DNA of 6,943 nucleotides, from assembly GCA_016784425.1 (NCBI GenBank), contig JADHUQ010000128.1:1-6943 (forward strand). The letters are read 5' to 3'. Every line of letters begins with the position of its first letter. Position 1 is the stretch's first letter. The DNA is from Candidatus Delongbacteria bacterium (GTDB lineage: Bacteria; CAIWAD01; BS150m-G50). This document shows positions 1 to 6,943 of the stretch, piece after piece. Below the pieces are notes generated by a model, which worked only from the letters and a program-made list of their open reading frames with translations, was not told the origin of the DNA and did no database searches. The position numbers and the translations under genes are program-made.

Positions 1-2352
1 ACACTGGTCATGTTCTCCTATCCCTCCGGTGACCGTCTGCATATCGGCCACTGGTACAATTACGGCCCGGCCGACAGCTGGGCGCGGTTCAAGAAAATGC
101 AGGGCTACACCATCTTTGAACCGATGGGTTTCGACTCCTTTGGTTTACCGGCGGAGAACTACGCCATCAAGCATGGTGTACATCCTGCCAAGAGTACCCG
201 CAGCAACATCGACTTTATAACCGGTCAGCTAAACCAGATCGGTGCCATGTATGACTGGGATCATGCCATCGAGACCTCCTCCCCCCAGTACTACAAGTGG
301 ACCCAGTGGCTGTTCCTGACACTGTTCAAGCACGATCTCGCTTACCAGTCAGAAGCTCCGGTCAACTGGTGTGAATCCTGCGGGACAGTTCTGGCCAATG
401 AGCAGGTACATGAGGGGCACTGTGAACGGTGCGAAAATCCGGTAATACGCAAGGAGATGAAGCAGTGGTTCTTTCGTATCACCTCTTTTGCCGATGAGTT
501 GCTGGCAGGTCTGGACCATCTGGACTGGCCGGAGAAGACCCGCAAGCTGCAAACCAACTGGATCGGTCGCTCGGAGGGAACACACATCACTTTCAAGATC
601 AAAGGGAGTGATGAAATCGATGTTTTCACAACCCGACCGGATACTCTTTACGGTGTAACCTATGTCGTGTTTGCCCCGGAACATCCCCTTGTCGAAAAGG
701 TCGCCAGTGACGAGCAGTGGGCCGATGTTTCGGAGTATATCACCCTCACCCGTTCCCGCAACGAAATCGAACGGACCTCCACCGAGCGGGAGAAAACTGG
801 TGTCTTTACCGGTGCTTATGTGATACATCCACTTACCGGTGCCGAACTGCCTATCTGGATTGCCGATTATGTGCTGGCTTCATACGGTACCGGTATCGTG
901 ATGGCAGTGCCGGCGCATGATGAGCGGGATTTCGAATTTGCCCGTAAGTTTGATCTGCCGGTGCGGGTGGTGATTACCCAACCGGGAACTTTCCTGGATC
1001 CCAGCCTGATGGAAACCGCATTCACCGAACCGGGTGTGATGGTAAACTCCAGCGAGTTCAACGGACTGCCCTCCAGTGAGGGTGGCAGACTGGTTACGGA
1101 ACATCTGGCCAGACTCGGGAGTGGGGAACAGGCGGTAACCTATCGTCTGCGCGACTGGCTGATATCCCGCCAGCGCTACTGGGGTGCGCCCATACCGATC
1201 ATTCACTGTGAGAGCTGCGGCCCGGTTCCGGTTCCGGAAGAGGAATTACCGGTGCTGTTACCGGAGGATGTCGATTTCCGCCCCCGGGGTAAAGCGCCGT
1301 TGGCCACAAATAAACAGTTCATGGCAGCAACCTGCCCGCAATGTGGCGAAGCGGGGCGGCGAGATCCTGATACGATGGATACTTTTGTCTGCTCCTCCTG
1401 GTACTACCTGCGCTATCTGTCACCCAACCTGGAGGACAAGCCGTGGGATCCGGAGCTCGTGAAGCGCTGGCTGCCGGTAGCCCAGTATGTGGGTGGCTCA
1501 GAGCATGCCACCATGCATCTGCTGTACGCTCGTTTTATCGCCCGGGCATTACACAGTCTCGGACTGTTGCATTTCCAGGAGCCGTTCACCCGCCTGGTAC
1601 ATCAGGGGATTATCACGCGTGATGGTGATAAAATGTCGAAATCGCGTGGCAATATTGTCTCGCCGGATGACTTCCTTACCCGCTACGGTTCCGATGTGTT
1701 CCGGATGTATATGATGTTCATGGGTGATTACGGTGAGGGTGGCGATTGGAGCGATACAGGTATAACCGGTATCGAGCGTTTCCGTAATCGCGTCTGGCGC
1801 GCCGTGGGGGAATGGTATCAACCGGAGGTTGCACCCGCGGCAGCGGAGTTACCAAAAGAGACAAACCGGATATTGCATTACACCATCCAACAGGTGACAC
1901 GCGATATCGAGCAGTTCAGTTTTAATACAGCTTTGTCACGGCTGATGGAACTGGTTAACGAAATCTATCGCGTTGTTCAACTACCGGAAAACAGTCGCCC
2001 TGCAACAGCCGGGCTGAATTTCCTGTTGACCAGGCTGGTCCAGCTGGTGGCTCCCTTTGCCCCCCACCTGGGTGAGGAACTGTGGCAACAGCTGGGGCAC
2101 GAGACCTCCATCTTCGCCGAGACCTGGCCCACCTGTGATGAGCAGGCGTTACAGGTAGAAGAGCAGACTATTGTCATCCAGATCAATGGCAAAGTCCGGG
2201 ACAGTATCTCAGTTCCGGTTGATATCGATCAAAAGGAGTTGGAGCAGATCGTGTTGCAGCGGGAACGGGTGCAGCAGCACCTGTCTGGTAAACAGCTGCA
2301 GAAGTTGATTGTAGTCCCGGGAAAACTTGTGAGCCTGGTAGTTAAATCGTAA
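1..2352 (+). CDS. leuS: Leucyl-tRNA synthetase, 5'-truncated by the window
   Basis: Class I aminoacyl-tRNA synthetase that charges tRNA-Leu with leucine in the cytoplasm. The frame is open from base 1 (T-L-V before the Met at base 10), and the HIGH motif comes only 14 codons in. About 35-40 N-terminal residues are therefore outside the window, and the Met at base 10 is internal. Numbering from that Met: HIGH 11-14; Cys pairs C121/C124 and C138/C141, and C400/C403 and C442/C445, giving two candidate zinc ribbons; CP1 editing domain with TTRPDT 207-212 and YGTG at 292, with D304 and D307 of HDERD matching the conserved editing aspartates; KMSKS 541-545 (bases 1630-1644). The C-terminus is complete, with an INGKVRD strand and a VVPGKLV ending typical of bacterial LeuRS. 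The large leucine-specific insert found before KMSKS in E. coli is absent, so this is the compact form. The loop after HIGH (WYNYGPADSWARF) differs from the common PEGYTATD type. Synthetic and editing motifs are intact. Confidence 0.98.
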   Translation, partial: TLVMFSYPSGDRLHIGHWYNYGPADSWARFKKMQGYTIFEPMGFDSFGLPAENYAIKHGVHPAKSTRSNIDFITGQLNQIGAMYDWDHAIETSSPQYYKWTQWLFLTLFKHDLAYQSEAPVNWCESCGTVLANEQVHEGHCERCENPVIRKEMKQWFFRITSFADELLAGLDHLDWPEKTRKLQTNWIGRSEGTHITFKIKGSDEIDVFTTRPDTLYGVTYVVFAPEHPLVEKVASDEQWADVSEYITLTRSRNEIERTSTEREKTGVFTGAYVIHPLTGAELPIWIADYVLASYGTGIVMAVPAHDERDFEFARKFDLPVRVVITQPGTFLDPSLMETAFTEPGVMVNSSEFNGLPSSEGGRLVTEHLARLGSGEQAVTYRLRDWLISRQRYWGAPIPIIHCESCGPVPVPEEELPVLLPEDVDFRPRGKAPLATNKQFMAATCPQCGEAGRRDPDTMDTFVCSSWYYLRYLSPNLEDKPWDPELVKRWLPVAQYVGGSEHATMHLLYARFIARALHSLGLLHFQEPFTRLVHQGIITRDGDKMSKSRGNIVSPDDFLTRYGSDVFRMYMMFMGDYGEGGDWSDTGITGIERFRNRVWRAVGEWYQPEVAPAAAELPKETNRILHYTIQQVTRDIEQFSFNTALSRLMELVNEIYRVVQLPENSRPATAGLNFLLTRLVQLVAPFAPHLGEELWQQLGHETSIFAETWPTCDEQALQVEEQTIVIQINGKVRDSISVPVDIDQKELEQIVLQRERVQQHLSGKQLQKLIVVPGKLVSLVVKS

Positions 2353-2367
2353 TCACAGAGAGCCAAT

Positions 2368-2787
2368 ATGGGAATACGTAGATGGCGACAGGTGCATGGC
2401 TGGTTCACAGGTTACCGGCGCACACTGGGAACCGTTGTGTTAATCCTGTTTGTGGTGATATCTCTCACCGGAATACTGTTGAACCACAGGCATGATTTCG
2501 CCTTTGTCAACAGTGTCCGGGTTCCCCTCTGGCTTCTGCCGGGACAATATACAGAGCGAATCGAAGCCCTCAGTGTAGCCCAGGCGGATCTGCCTGGCGG
2601 TCAGCTGCAGGGGGTTCCCCTGAGCTGGGTTATCATCGACCTGCATACCGGCGATATCTTTGGATCCTGGGGTGTATTTCTTTACGATCTGTTGTCGGTT
2701 GTTTTTATTGTACTGTCTGTCACTGGTTATTACATGATGATCATACTTCGAAAAACCCGTTTATCTGCAAAAAGGAGAAAACGATGA
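2368..2787 (+). CDS. Small PepSY-associated two-helix membrane protein
   Basis: A 139-residue inner-membrane protein. The first hydrophobic segment spans about residues 19-38 and ends in GILLNHRHD. A soluble loop of about 60 residues follows and contains DLHTGDIFG (91-99). The second hydrophobic segment spans about 103-126 (YDLLSVVFIVLSVTGYYMM), and the tail is very basic (KTRLSAKRRKR). The order 'xGILLNH - D-htG-xfG - YDL-x-L-S-TGYY' is the signature of PepSY-associated TM proteins. These are small relatives of PepSY_TM iron-reductase/uptake proteins, and most have no defined biochemical role. The start is the first Met after the leuS stop, 15 bases downstream of it, with a weak AGAGAG ribosome site at 2357-2362. 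The gene ends in a four-base ATGA overlap with the lipoprotein gene, so the two are probably translated together. The family assignment is by motif; any specific substrate is unknown. Confidence 0.8.
   Translation: MGIRRWRQVHGWFTGYRRTLGTVVLILFVVISLTGILLNHRHDFAFVNSVRVPLWLLPGQYTERIEALSVAQADLPGGQLQGVPLSWVIIDLHTGDIFGSWGVFLYDLLSVVFIVLSVTGYYMMIILRKTRLSAKRRKR
2771..2787 (+). promoter_or_regulatory. Ribosome site and ATGA stop-start overlap
   Basis: AAAGGAG at 2771-2777 is a strong Shine-Dalgarno sequence six bases before the ATG at 2784. That ATG overlaps the TGA stop (2785-2787) of the membrane-protein gene. The strong site inside the upstream gene fixes the lipoprotein start and suggests coupled translation of the pair. 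Confidence 0.85.
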
Positions 2788-3335
2788 GATTGGCTACACT
2801 GGTATTGATGAGCGGGCTGCTGTTCAATGCCTGTTCAAAGAACAACAACACCGCTGATTCCCTGCCAGGTACTACATATGGTGGTGAGATCACTGTTGCT
2901 GAGAGTATCACACTTTCACAAGCTGCAGAAAACTATACGGAGCTGCAGGGTGAAGAGATTCTGATCAACGGATTTGTCCAGGGAATGTGTGTAAACAAAG
3001 GTGACTGGTTGGTCTGGTCGGAAAATGATAATCAACTGATTGTCCAGTTCAAGGACCGTGCCTATACGATCCCGACCGATGCCACCGGTAAGAAGGTCCA
3101 GGTTCAGGGTTATCTGCGTGATATTCCGTTACCGAGGGAATGCGATAACGCTGAGACGGAACAGAACGCTGCCCACACCCCTGCAGCCGCTCAGAAGGAA
3201 GCCACCACCCAGCCGGTTAAGCAGAAAACTGCCCCTGCCCAGACTGCAAGCACCGCAGAGGTCGCTGCGAAAACTGAGGATCCGGAAGTCAACCGGATGT
3301 ATTTTGTAGCCACCGCAGTGAAGATCCTCGACTGA
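2784..3335 (+). CDS. DUF4920-like OB-fold lipoprotein with low-complexity insert
   Basis: A 183-residue predicted lipoprotein. A short hydrophobic leader runs to LLFNAC, with Cys17 as the likely lipidated residue; Phe at -3 and Asn at -2 make the lipobox non-ideal. Residues 55-111 match the DUF4920 pattern: 'G-x-V-x-G-x-V-x-x-x-C-x-x-x-G-[C]-W', then VQFKDRAYTIP, then TGKKVQVQG. These are the strands of a small OB-like barrel. In most members I recall, the motif is C-x-x-x-G-C-W. Here it is C69-V-N-K-G-D74-W, so the second Cys is Asp. Residues 121-163 are a low-complexity Ala/Thr/Gln/Pro/Lys stretch. The closing strand AKTEDPEVNRMYFVATAVKIL (about 162-182) matches the 'EP...Y.F.ATGV.I' ending of the family. 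The protein probably faces the periplasm or sits on the outer membrane. Its gene is coupled to the PepSY-type membrane protein gene. Metal or redox involvement is only an inference. The DUF4920 label is by remembered pattern, not by search. Confidence 0.75.
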   Translation: MRLATLVLMSGLLFNACSKNNNTADSLPGTTYGGEITVAESITLSQAAENYTELQGEEILINGFVQGMCVNKGDWLVWSENDNQLIVQFKDRAYTIPTDATGKKVQVQGYLRDIPLPRECDNAETEQNAAHTPAAAQKEATTQPVKQKTAPAQTASTAEVAAKTEDPEVNRMYFVATAVKILD

Positions 3336-3365
3336 ACCGACATGCAAGGTTATGTGATACAGTTC

Positions 3366-3400
3366 AAAAAAGCCCCCCGGGTAACGGGGGGCTTTTCTTG
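3366..3400. terminator. Bidirectional rho-independent terminator
   Basis: A perfect 12-bp inverted repeat, AAAAGCCCCCCG (3368-3379) and CGGGGGGCTTTT (3385-3396), encloses a five-base GGTAA loop. On the plus strand the stem is followed by CTTGTTGT after its own four T. On the minus strand it is followed by a run of six T (complement of 3366-3371). It lies 30 bases after the lipoprotein stop and about 65 bases after the stop of the convergent protease gene, so it can end both transcripts. The longer T-tract favours the minus-strand protease transcript. Confidence 0.9.
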
Positions 3401-3461
3401 TTGTCTATGAATGATAGAGGGAATTCCACCAGCGACAGTTGTGGCCGCGAGCGGTATGTCG

Positions 3462-5963
3462 CTACTTAACCAGCAGCGCTTTGCGTGTTTGCTGGCGGTC
3501 ATGCTGCTGCAGCCGGACAAAATAAAGACCCGCTGGCAGATGATCAGCCCGGAAAGTCGCCTGATAAACCCCCGGTTCAAGGTAGGAATCGAGTAACAGT
3601 GCCACCTCCCGACCAGTGAGATCATAAACCGTCAGCTGTGCCCACCCGGCCTGTGGCAGGGAGAATTCACAGGTCGTTGCCGGATTGAACGGATTGGGGT
3701 AGAGTGGCAGAAGGGCAAATTCACCTGGAACCTCCGGTGTCCGGGAAACCAGCTCGCTATTAGCGATAAAAGTGTTGTAGAGACCAAGCGGGGCACCAGG
3801 TGGCAGCAGATCTCCGTTACCCGTCAGATCTGTGGCCTGCAGGTAGTAATCGATCGATCCGGCGGCACTTACCGGTAGCAATCCGTAATACTGGTTGCCA
3901 CCTGCGGATTGCAGCTGGACCGAACCGCTGCCCCCATCGCTCTCGAACCAGAAAACAGCGCTGGTAGTCAGATCCACACCACCGCTGCCGGTAATGGTAC
4001 ATTCAATGCGGCTGCCACCAGCTTCCTGGTGGAGGGTATCAACCGGTTGATGTTGCAGGGAGATGAGATCTTCATCATGCGGCAACACCAGACTGAAAAG
4101 CTGGTAACCAAAGGGGAGGTCACCGTTGATTGATGCGGTCCAGCTACCGGCCTGGGGTGTCATAATCCTCACCTGTTCCACATTGTTGAGAGAATCATTT
4201 CCATTCTCCGCCGGCTGGGATGGTATGGCGGGATTGGTTACCCAGGGCAAATACTCAGTCTGGTCCGGTCCTGTCAGCCGCAGGTTAAGATCGGTAACCA
4301 GGGTGCGTTCGGCGTTCTCCGTACCAGGTGCATCATCCCACACCAGTGTAACCCTTATCTCTTCCGTTCCGGATGCGACTGTGAATTGATGGATAAAGGT
4401 CTCTTCGCCAAAAATCAGACCCTGGAGAAAATCACCCTGATAGAGCTTCTCTACAGCGGCCAGTGCGTCTATCCCACCCCAGCCGAAACGATAATCAGGA
4501 CCGTCAACACCCAACTCTTCCGCAGTCTGAATCAGCAGCCCCTTGATCAGGGAGGGATAAGGCGCTTCGCCAAACCTGGACTGGTAGGCCTGTTGCAGAA
4601 GTGTGACCACACCGCTGGCAGCTGGTGAAGCCATCGAAGTACCGCACCAGCCCACACCACCGTAACTGTAGGGGGGCAGGGTCGACTTGATGTAACCACC
4701 GGTCTCACATCCCGGTGCGCAGATATCCGGCTTGATGCGGCCATCGTCCACCGGTCCCCAACTGGAAAAATTGGTCATACTTGAGTTGTTGGAGTTGATG
4801 GCGCCGATCGTGATGATGTTTTTCGCCGTGCCGGGGGGAGGAATATTGGCGTAGGAGTTGTTGCCCTGACCGCACTCATTCCAGCCACGCTCATTTCCGG
4901 CGGCAAACTGTACACACACCTGCCAGGCAGGAATGACCAGATCGACATCGGCGCAGAAGATGGCGTAATCACCGTAAAAATCGCAGTATTGACTCTCGAT
5001 ACTGTAACCCCAGGAATTGTTCGAGACAGTCAGACCCAGTTCATCGGCAGCATCGGCATATTCATCTGGAGTGTTATCCCAGTCCCAGGAATGCAGTGAG
5101 GCCGCCGGAGCCATGCCGCGCCACTGATAGGGAGTACCGCCGTAAGTTGTACTGTTACCACCATCACCCGCCATGGTGCCTGCAACATGGGTGGCGTGCG
5201 AGTCTGTATCCTGGGGATCTTCAATCACGAGTCTCCCGCTGAAATCAGGATGCAGGTTTGAGACTGTGCCCCCGTCCCAGATACCGATAACCGTCCCAGT
5301 GCCATCCAGGCCGTAATAAGGTTCCTGCAGTGGATCGACCTGCATATTGACCCGCGCACCATCGTTAAAAGTTCTCTTGGGGGGTGGTACCGGTTCGATC
5401 CAGCGCACTGTCTGCTGGTCGGCGAGCAGCATGATATCGGACAAAGGGAGCGTCAGGGTGACCCGCCCGAAGCGGTCATTCACCTCAAGCAACCCCCAAT
5501 CCTCCTGACGGGCCAACTCGGTCAACTGTTTGACAAAATCCTGACTGTAGAGATAGGGTCGCACGATAACACCCAGGTCTCCAACCGCATCAAACAGTGA
5601 CGGGGGTAGTTGCTGCTGCAGAATCTGTGGTGCCAGTTTGTCCTCCGGTGAAATAGCACCGATCCAGAGCAGCTGATCATTCAACAGGTTCAGGGGGGCG
5701 TCAGCAGTTATCTCAGCGAACCAGAAATTCCGGGGCAGATATTGCCGCAACTGGATTCCCCTGGCGGCCAGTTGCTCTTTCTCTGCACGGTCGGGGATAG
5801 TGGCAAGTTGAATATAAAAAGTTCCACTCAAGGAGCTCTGTTCCACCAGGTTCAGCGTTTGATCGGTAATTATGGTACGGTTGCGCAACCGGAGTTCGGC
5901 GGCATCCAATTTGGGGATGGGGGTGGCCATCAAAACGACCAGGCTGATAATGCAAAAAATCAT
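3462..5963 (-). CDS. Secreted subtilisin-family (S8) serine protease with C-terminal sorting domain
   Basis: A complete 833-residue exported endopeptidase. A hydrophobic signal segment covers about residues 1-22. A long propeptide-like region (about 45-195) has two alpha/beta parts, the second ending VRWIEPVPPPK. The catalytic domain (about 215-505) has Asp230 in GIWDGG, His256 in HATHVAGTMA, oxyanion Asn357 in AAGNERG and Ser443 in GTSMASP. The substrate-cleft motif SNNSWG is at 314-319. A beta-sandwich (about 515-630) with VTLVWDDAPG, LVTDLNLRL and NNVEQV resembles the C-terminal barrel of KP-43-type alkaline proteases. An Ig-like module (about 635-735) contains IDYYLQATD. The last 80 residues are a FlgD-like/type IX-type sorting domain. 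Seven Cys lie between residues 327 and 440, suggesting disulfides. The His motif has Ala where Gly is usual (HGTHV), but the triad is complete. The start is fixed by AAGGA at 5970-5974 and an in-frame stop just upstream. It lies 40 bases after the TPR gene. The substrate is unknown; nutrient protein breakdown is likely. Confidence 0.95.
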   Translation of the reverse strand: MIFCIISLVVLMATPIPKLDAAELRLRNRTIITDQTLNLVEQSSLSGTFYIQLATIPDRAEKEQLAARGIQLRQYLPRNFWFAEITADAPLNLLNDQLLWIGAISPEDKLAPQILQQQLPPSLFDAVGDLGVIVRPYLYSQDFVKQLTELARQEDWGLLEVNDRFGRVTLTLPLSDIMLLADQQTVRWIEPVPPPKRTFNDGARVNMQVDPLQEPYYGLDGTGTVIGIWDGGTVSNLHPDFSGRLVIEDPQDTDSHATHVAGTMAGDGGNSTTYGGTPYQWRGMAPAASLHSWDWDNTPDEYADAADELGLTVSNNSWGYSIESQYCDFYGDYAIFCADVDLVIPAWQVCVQFAAGNERGWNECGQGNNSYANIPPPGTAKNIITIGAINSNNSSMTNFSSWGPVDDGRIKPDICAPGCETGGYIKSTLPPYSYGGVGWCGTSMASPAASGVVTLLQQAYQSRFGEAPYPSLIKGLLIQTAEELGVDGPDYRFGWGGIDALAAVEKLYQGDFLQGLIFGEETFIHQFTVASGTEEIRVTLVWDDAPGTENAERTLVTDLNLRLTGPDQTEYLPWVTNPAIPSQPAENGNDSLNNVEQVRIMTPQAGSWTASINGDLPFGYQLFSLVLPHDEDLISLQHQPVDTLHQEAGGSRIECTITGSGGVDLTTSAVFWFESDGGSGSVQLQSAGGNQYYGLLPVSAAGSIDYYLQATDLTGNGDLLPPGAPLGLYNTFIANSELVSRTPEVPGEFALLPLYPNPFNPATTCEFSLPQAGWAQLTVYDLTGREVALLLDSYLEPGVYQATFRADHLPAGLYFVRLQQHDRQQTRKALLVK
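3465..3707 (-). other. C-terminal FlgD-like / type IX-style sorting domain of the protease
   Basis: Residues 753-833 of the protease form a compact beta-sandwich. The pattern is LYPNPFNPATT, EFSLPQAG, LTVYDLTGREV, LEPGVYQATF, LPAGLYFVRL and a final KALLVK. In Bacteroidota-like bacteria such tails direct proteins through the type IX secretion system to the surface or medium. In other lineages the same fold occurs without a proven transporter. No type IX machinery gene lies in the window, so the export route is an inference. Confidence 0.85.
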
Positions 5964-6003
5964 AAGTTTTCCTTTTTGTTACTCCAGGCAAGTTAAGATT
6001 GCG
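5964..6003 (-). promoter_or_regulatory. Ribosome binding site in the TPR-protease gap
   Basis: The 40-base gap contains AAGGA at 5970-5974 (minus strand), six bases before the protease ATG at 5961-5963. An in-frame TAA five codons upstream of the ATG rules out a longer protein in this frame. I see no terminator hairpin in the gap, which fits cotranscription from the TPR gene. A promoter cannot be excluded. Confidence 0.7.
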
Positions 6004-6943
6004 CTAATTTCCGGTAGTGTTCCCGGTCACACTGCTGAGTTCCTCGATCAACCGGGCCTGTTCGCAGGCTGGCAGATCTCCCTGGGCGCAGGCGCTTTGA
6101 AAATAGACCAGTGCCGAATCGCTCAGCCCCGCGTGCAGGTAAAGTTCACCAATCTCGAGCTCAAGATCAATCGTGTGTGGCAGACTCTTCCAGGCGGAGC
6201 GATAGTTACTCAATGCCAGCTCCAGTGAATCATAGCGAACATACAGACGCGCCAGCTCAAGTTGGACTTCAGGTCGGTCGGGGAGTGTTGAGATAAGGCT
6301 GTGGGCCTGGTCAAGTTGCCCCAGGCTGACCAGGGCCTGAATGATATAAAGATCGTAATTTGATTGAGTCGAGTCAATCTGCGCCAGCTTGCGCGCAGTA
6401 TTGAGGGCGGCGGCAAAATTGCGATTCTCCATTTCAATCAGATAAGTCTCCTCAATAAATGCCAGCACCGACTCAGTGACGGTCAAGGTGGGATCGATGG
6501 TGTACTGATTGTAGATGTCTTCCAGGTCAAGCGGCTCAAAAGTGGCGCGATGTTCCAACAGGGAATCGACGATTGCTGTGGCCAGGGTTCCACCGGAAAG
6601 TTGATGTGCTTTCAGCAGATAATGCAGCGCCAGATCGCGGTGGCCCAGCAGCCAGTAGCAGCGTCCGGTTTTGTAAAGGAGCGGACCGTTCGATTGCTCG
6701 ATCGCCTGCAGGGCCAGGGCAGTGCGAAACCACTCGAGTGCGTCATCCGGTTGCTGCCGATGCAGAGCGACATCACCCAGCAGGTGATAACCTTCCGGTC
6801 TCACCGGCTCGATGCGAATAGCCTGGTAGCCGGACTGCTCAGCGCTCCGTAGATCCCAGGCCATCAGCAGTTGTTGTCCGAGAGCGATACGGGCAGGGTA
6901 CAGTTCCGGCAGCAGTTCCACCGCCTGTTGCAGATGGAAGAGG
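6004..6943 (-). CDS. TPR-repeat protein, 5'-truncated by the window
   Basis: The frame is open to the window edge. The codons before the GTG at 6921 read LFHLQQA, which continues the same helical repeat pattern, so that GTG is not a real start and the N-terminus lies outside. About 312 residues are visible. Counting from the GTG codon, tetratricopeptide-like helix pairs lie at about 9-39, 42-72, 80-109, 150-183, 187-213, 217-248 and 250-281, with the usual G/A-Y-x-x-A-L spacing (for example LGDVALHRQQPDDALEWF). The last unit has SACAQGDLPACEQA, recalling Sel1-type repeats. A less regular stretch at 110-148 interrupts the array. The tail (SSVTGNTTGN) is polar. TPR arrays are protein-binding scaffolds; no enzymatic domain, membrane helix or signal peptide is seen in the visible part. 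It lies 40 bases upstream of the secreted protease, probably in the same transcript. A role in export or envelope assembly is possible but unproven. Confidence 0.85.
   Translation of the reverse strand, partial: LFHLQQAVELLPELYPARIALGQQLLMAWDLRSAEQSGYQAIRIEPVRPEGYHLLGDVALHRQQPDDALEWFRTALALQAIEQSNGPLLYKTGRCYWLLGHRDLALHYLLKAHQLSGGTLATAIVDSLLEHRATFEPLDLEDIYNQYTIDPTLTVTESVLAFIEETYLIEMENRNFAAALNTARKLAQIDSTQSNYDLYIIQALVSLGQLDQAHSLISTLPDRPEVQLELARLYVRYDSLELALSNYRSAWKSLPHTIDLELEIGELYLHAGLSDSALVYFQSACAQGDLPACEQARLIEELSSVTGNTTGN

Noticed and set aside
10..12. ATG at base 10 as the leuS start
   Set aside because: The frame is open upstream, and the HIGH motif would lie only 11 residues in, whereas LeuRS has about 40-50 residues before it.
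349..828. A 159-codon open frame antisense to leuS
   Set aside because: It lies fully inside leuS, whose frame has clear family motifs. The antisense protein has no recognisable domain or ribosome site.
3397..3461. Possible small gene or RNA between the terminator and the protease stop
   Set aside because: No ribosome site, reading frame of note or hairpin beyond the terminator is visible in these 65 bases.
5713..5991. A 92-codon minus-strand frame with a basic start overlapping the protease N-terminus
   Set aside because: It needs a TTG start, has no domain, and runs in another frame over the protease propeptide. The good AAGGA site points to the protease ATG. Its basic first codons are noted only as a possible frameshift sign.
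6364..6852. A 162-codon plus-strand frame opposite the TPR gene
   Set aside because: The opposite strand encodes a regular TPR array. This frame shows no motif and is best explained as a shadow.
6919..6921. GTG as the start of the TPR gene
   Set aside because: Upstream in-frame codons (LFHLQQA) continue the TPR helix pattern to the window edge, so the gene is truncated rather than starting here.

Overview
The window looks like a chromosomal segment from a Gram-negative-type bacterium. The most informative clue is the secreted protease, which ends in a 'YPNPFNP...GLYFVRL...LLVK' domain. That FlgD-like/type IX-secretion-style C-terminus is common in the Fibrobacterota-Chlorobiota-Bacteroidota group and neighbouring lineages such as Calditrichota, Ignavibacteria and related candidate phyla. 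The compact leucyl-tRNA synthetase and the lipoprotein with an OB-fold-like domain fit this, but the sequence alone does not fix the phylum. Composition is moderately GC-rich and looks uniform by eye. I see no mobile element, CRISPR array, tRNA, rRNA or integration scar.

Plus strand, bases 1-3335: a tightly packed gene set. leuS comes first and has lost roughly its first 35-40 codons to the window edge. It is followed after 15 bases by a small two-helix membrane protein of the PepSY-associated type. That gene overlaps by four bases (ATGA) with a lipoprotein gene of the DUF4920 type. The two small genes are probably translationally coupled and cotranscribed with leuS. They look like an envelope-located pair with no obvious functional tie to tRNA charging.

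Bases 3336-3461: a short convergent intergenic region with a strong 12-bp GC-rich hairpin flanked by A and T tracts. It can serve as a terminator for both strands.

Minus strand, bases 6943-3462: a TPR-repeat protein, truncated at the window edge, lies 40 bases upstream of a complete 833-residue secreted subtilisin-family (S8) protease. The protease has a long propeptide region, a full catalytic triad, a KP-43-like beta-sandwich, an Ig-like module and the C-terminal sorting domain. The two are probably in one operon.

No clearly new biological system is visible. The points most worth a second look are the DUF4920-type lipoprotein, which has lost one Cys of its usual CxxxxC signature and carries a low-complexity insert in its OB fold; its coupling to the PepSY membrane protein; and the cysteine-rich catalytic domain and atypical signal peptide of the protease.
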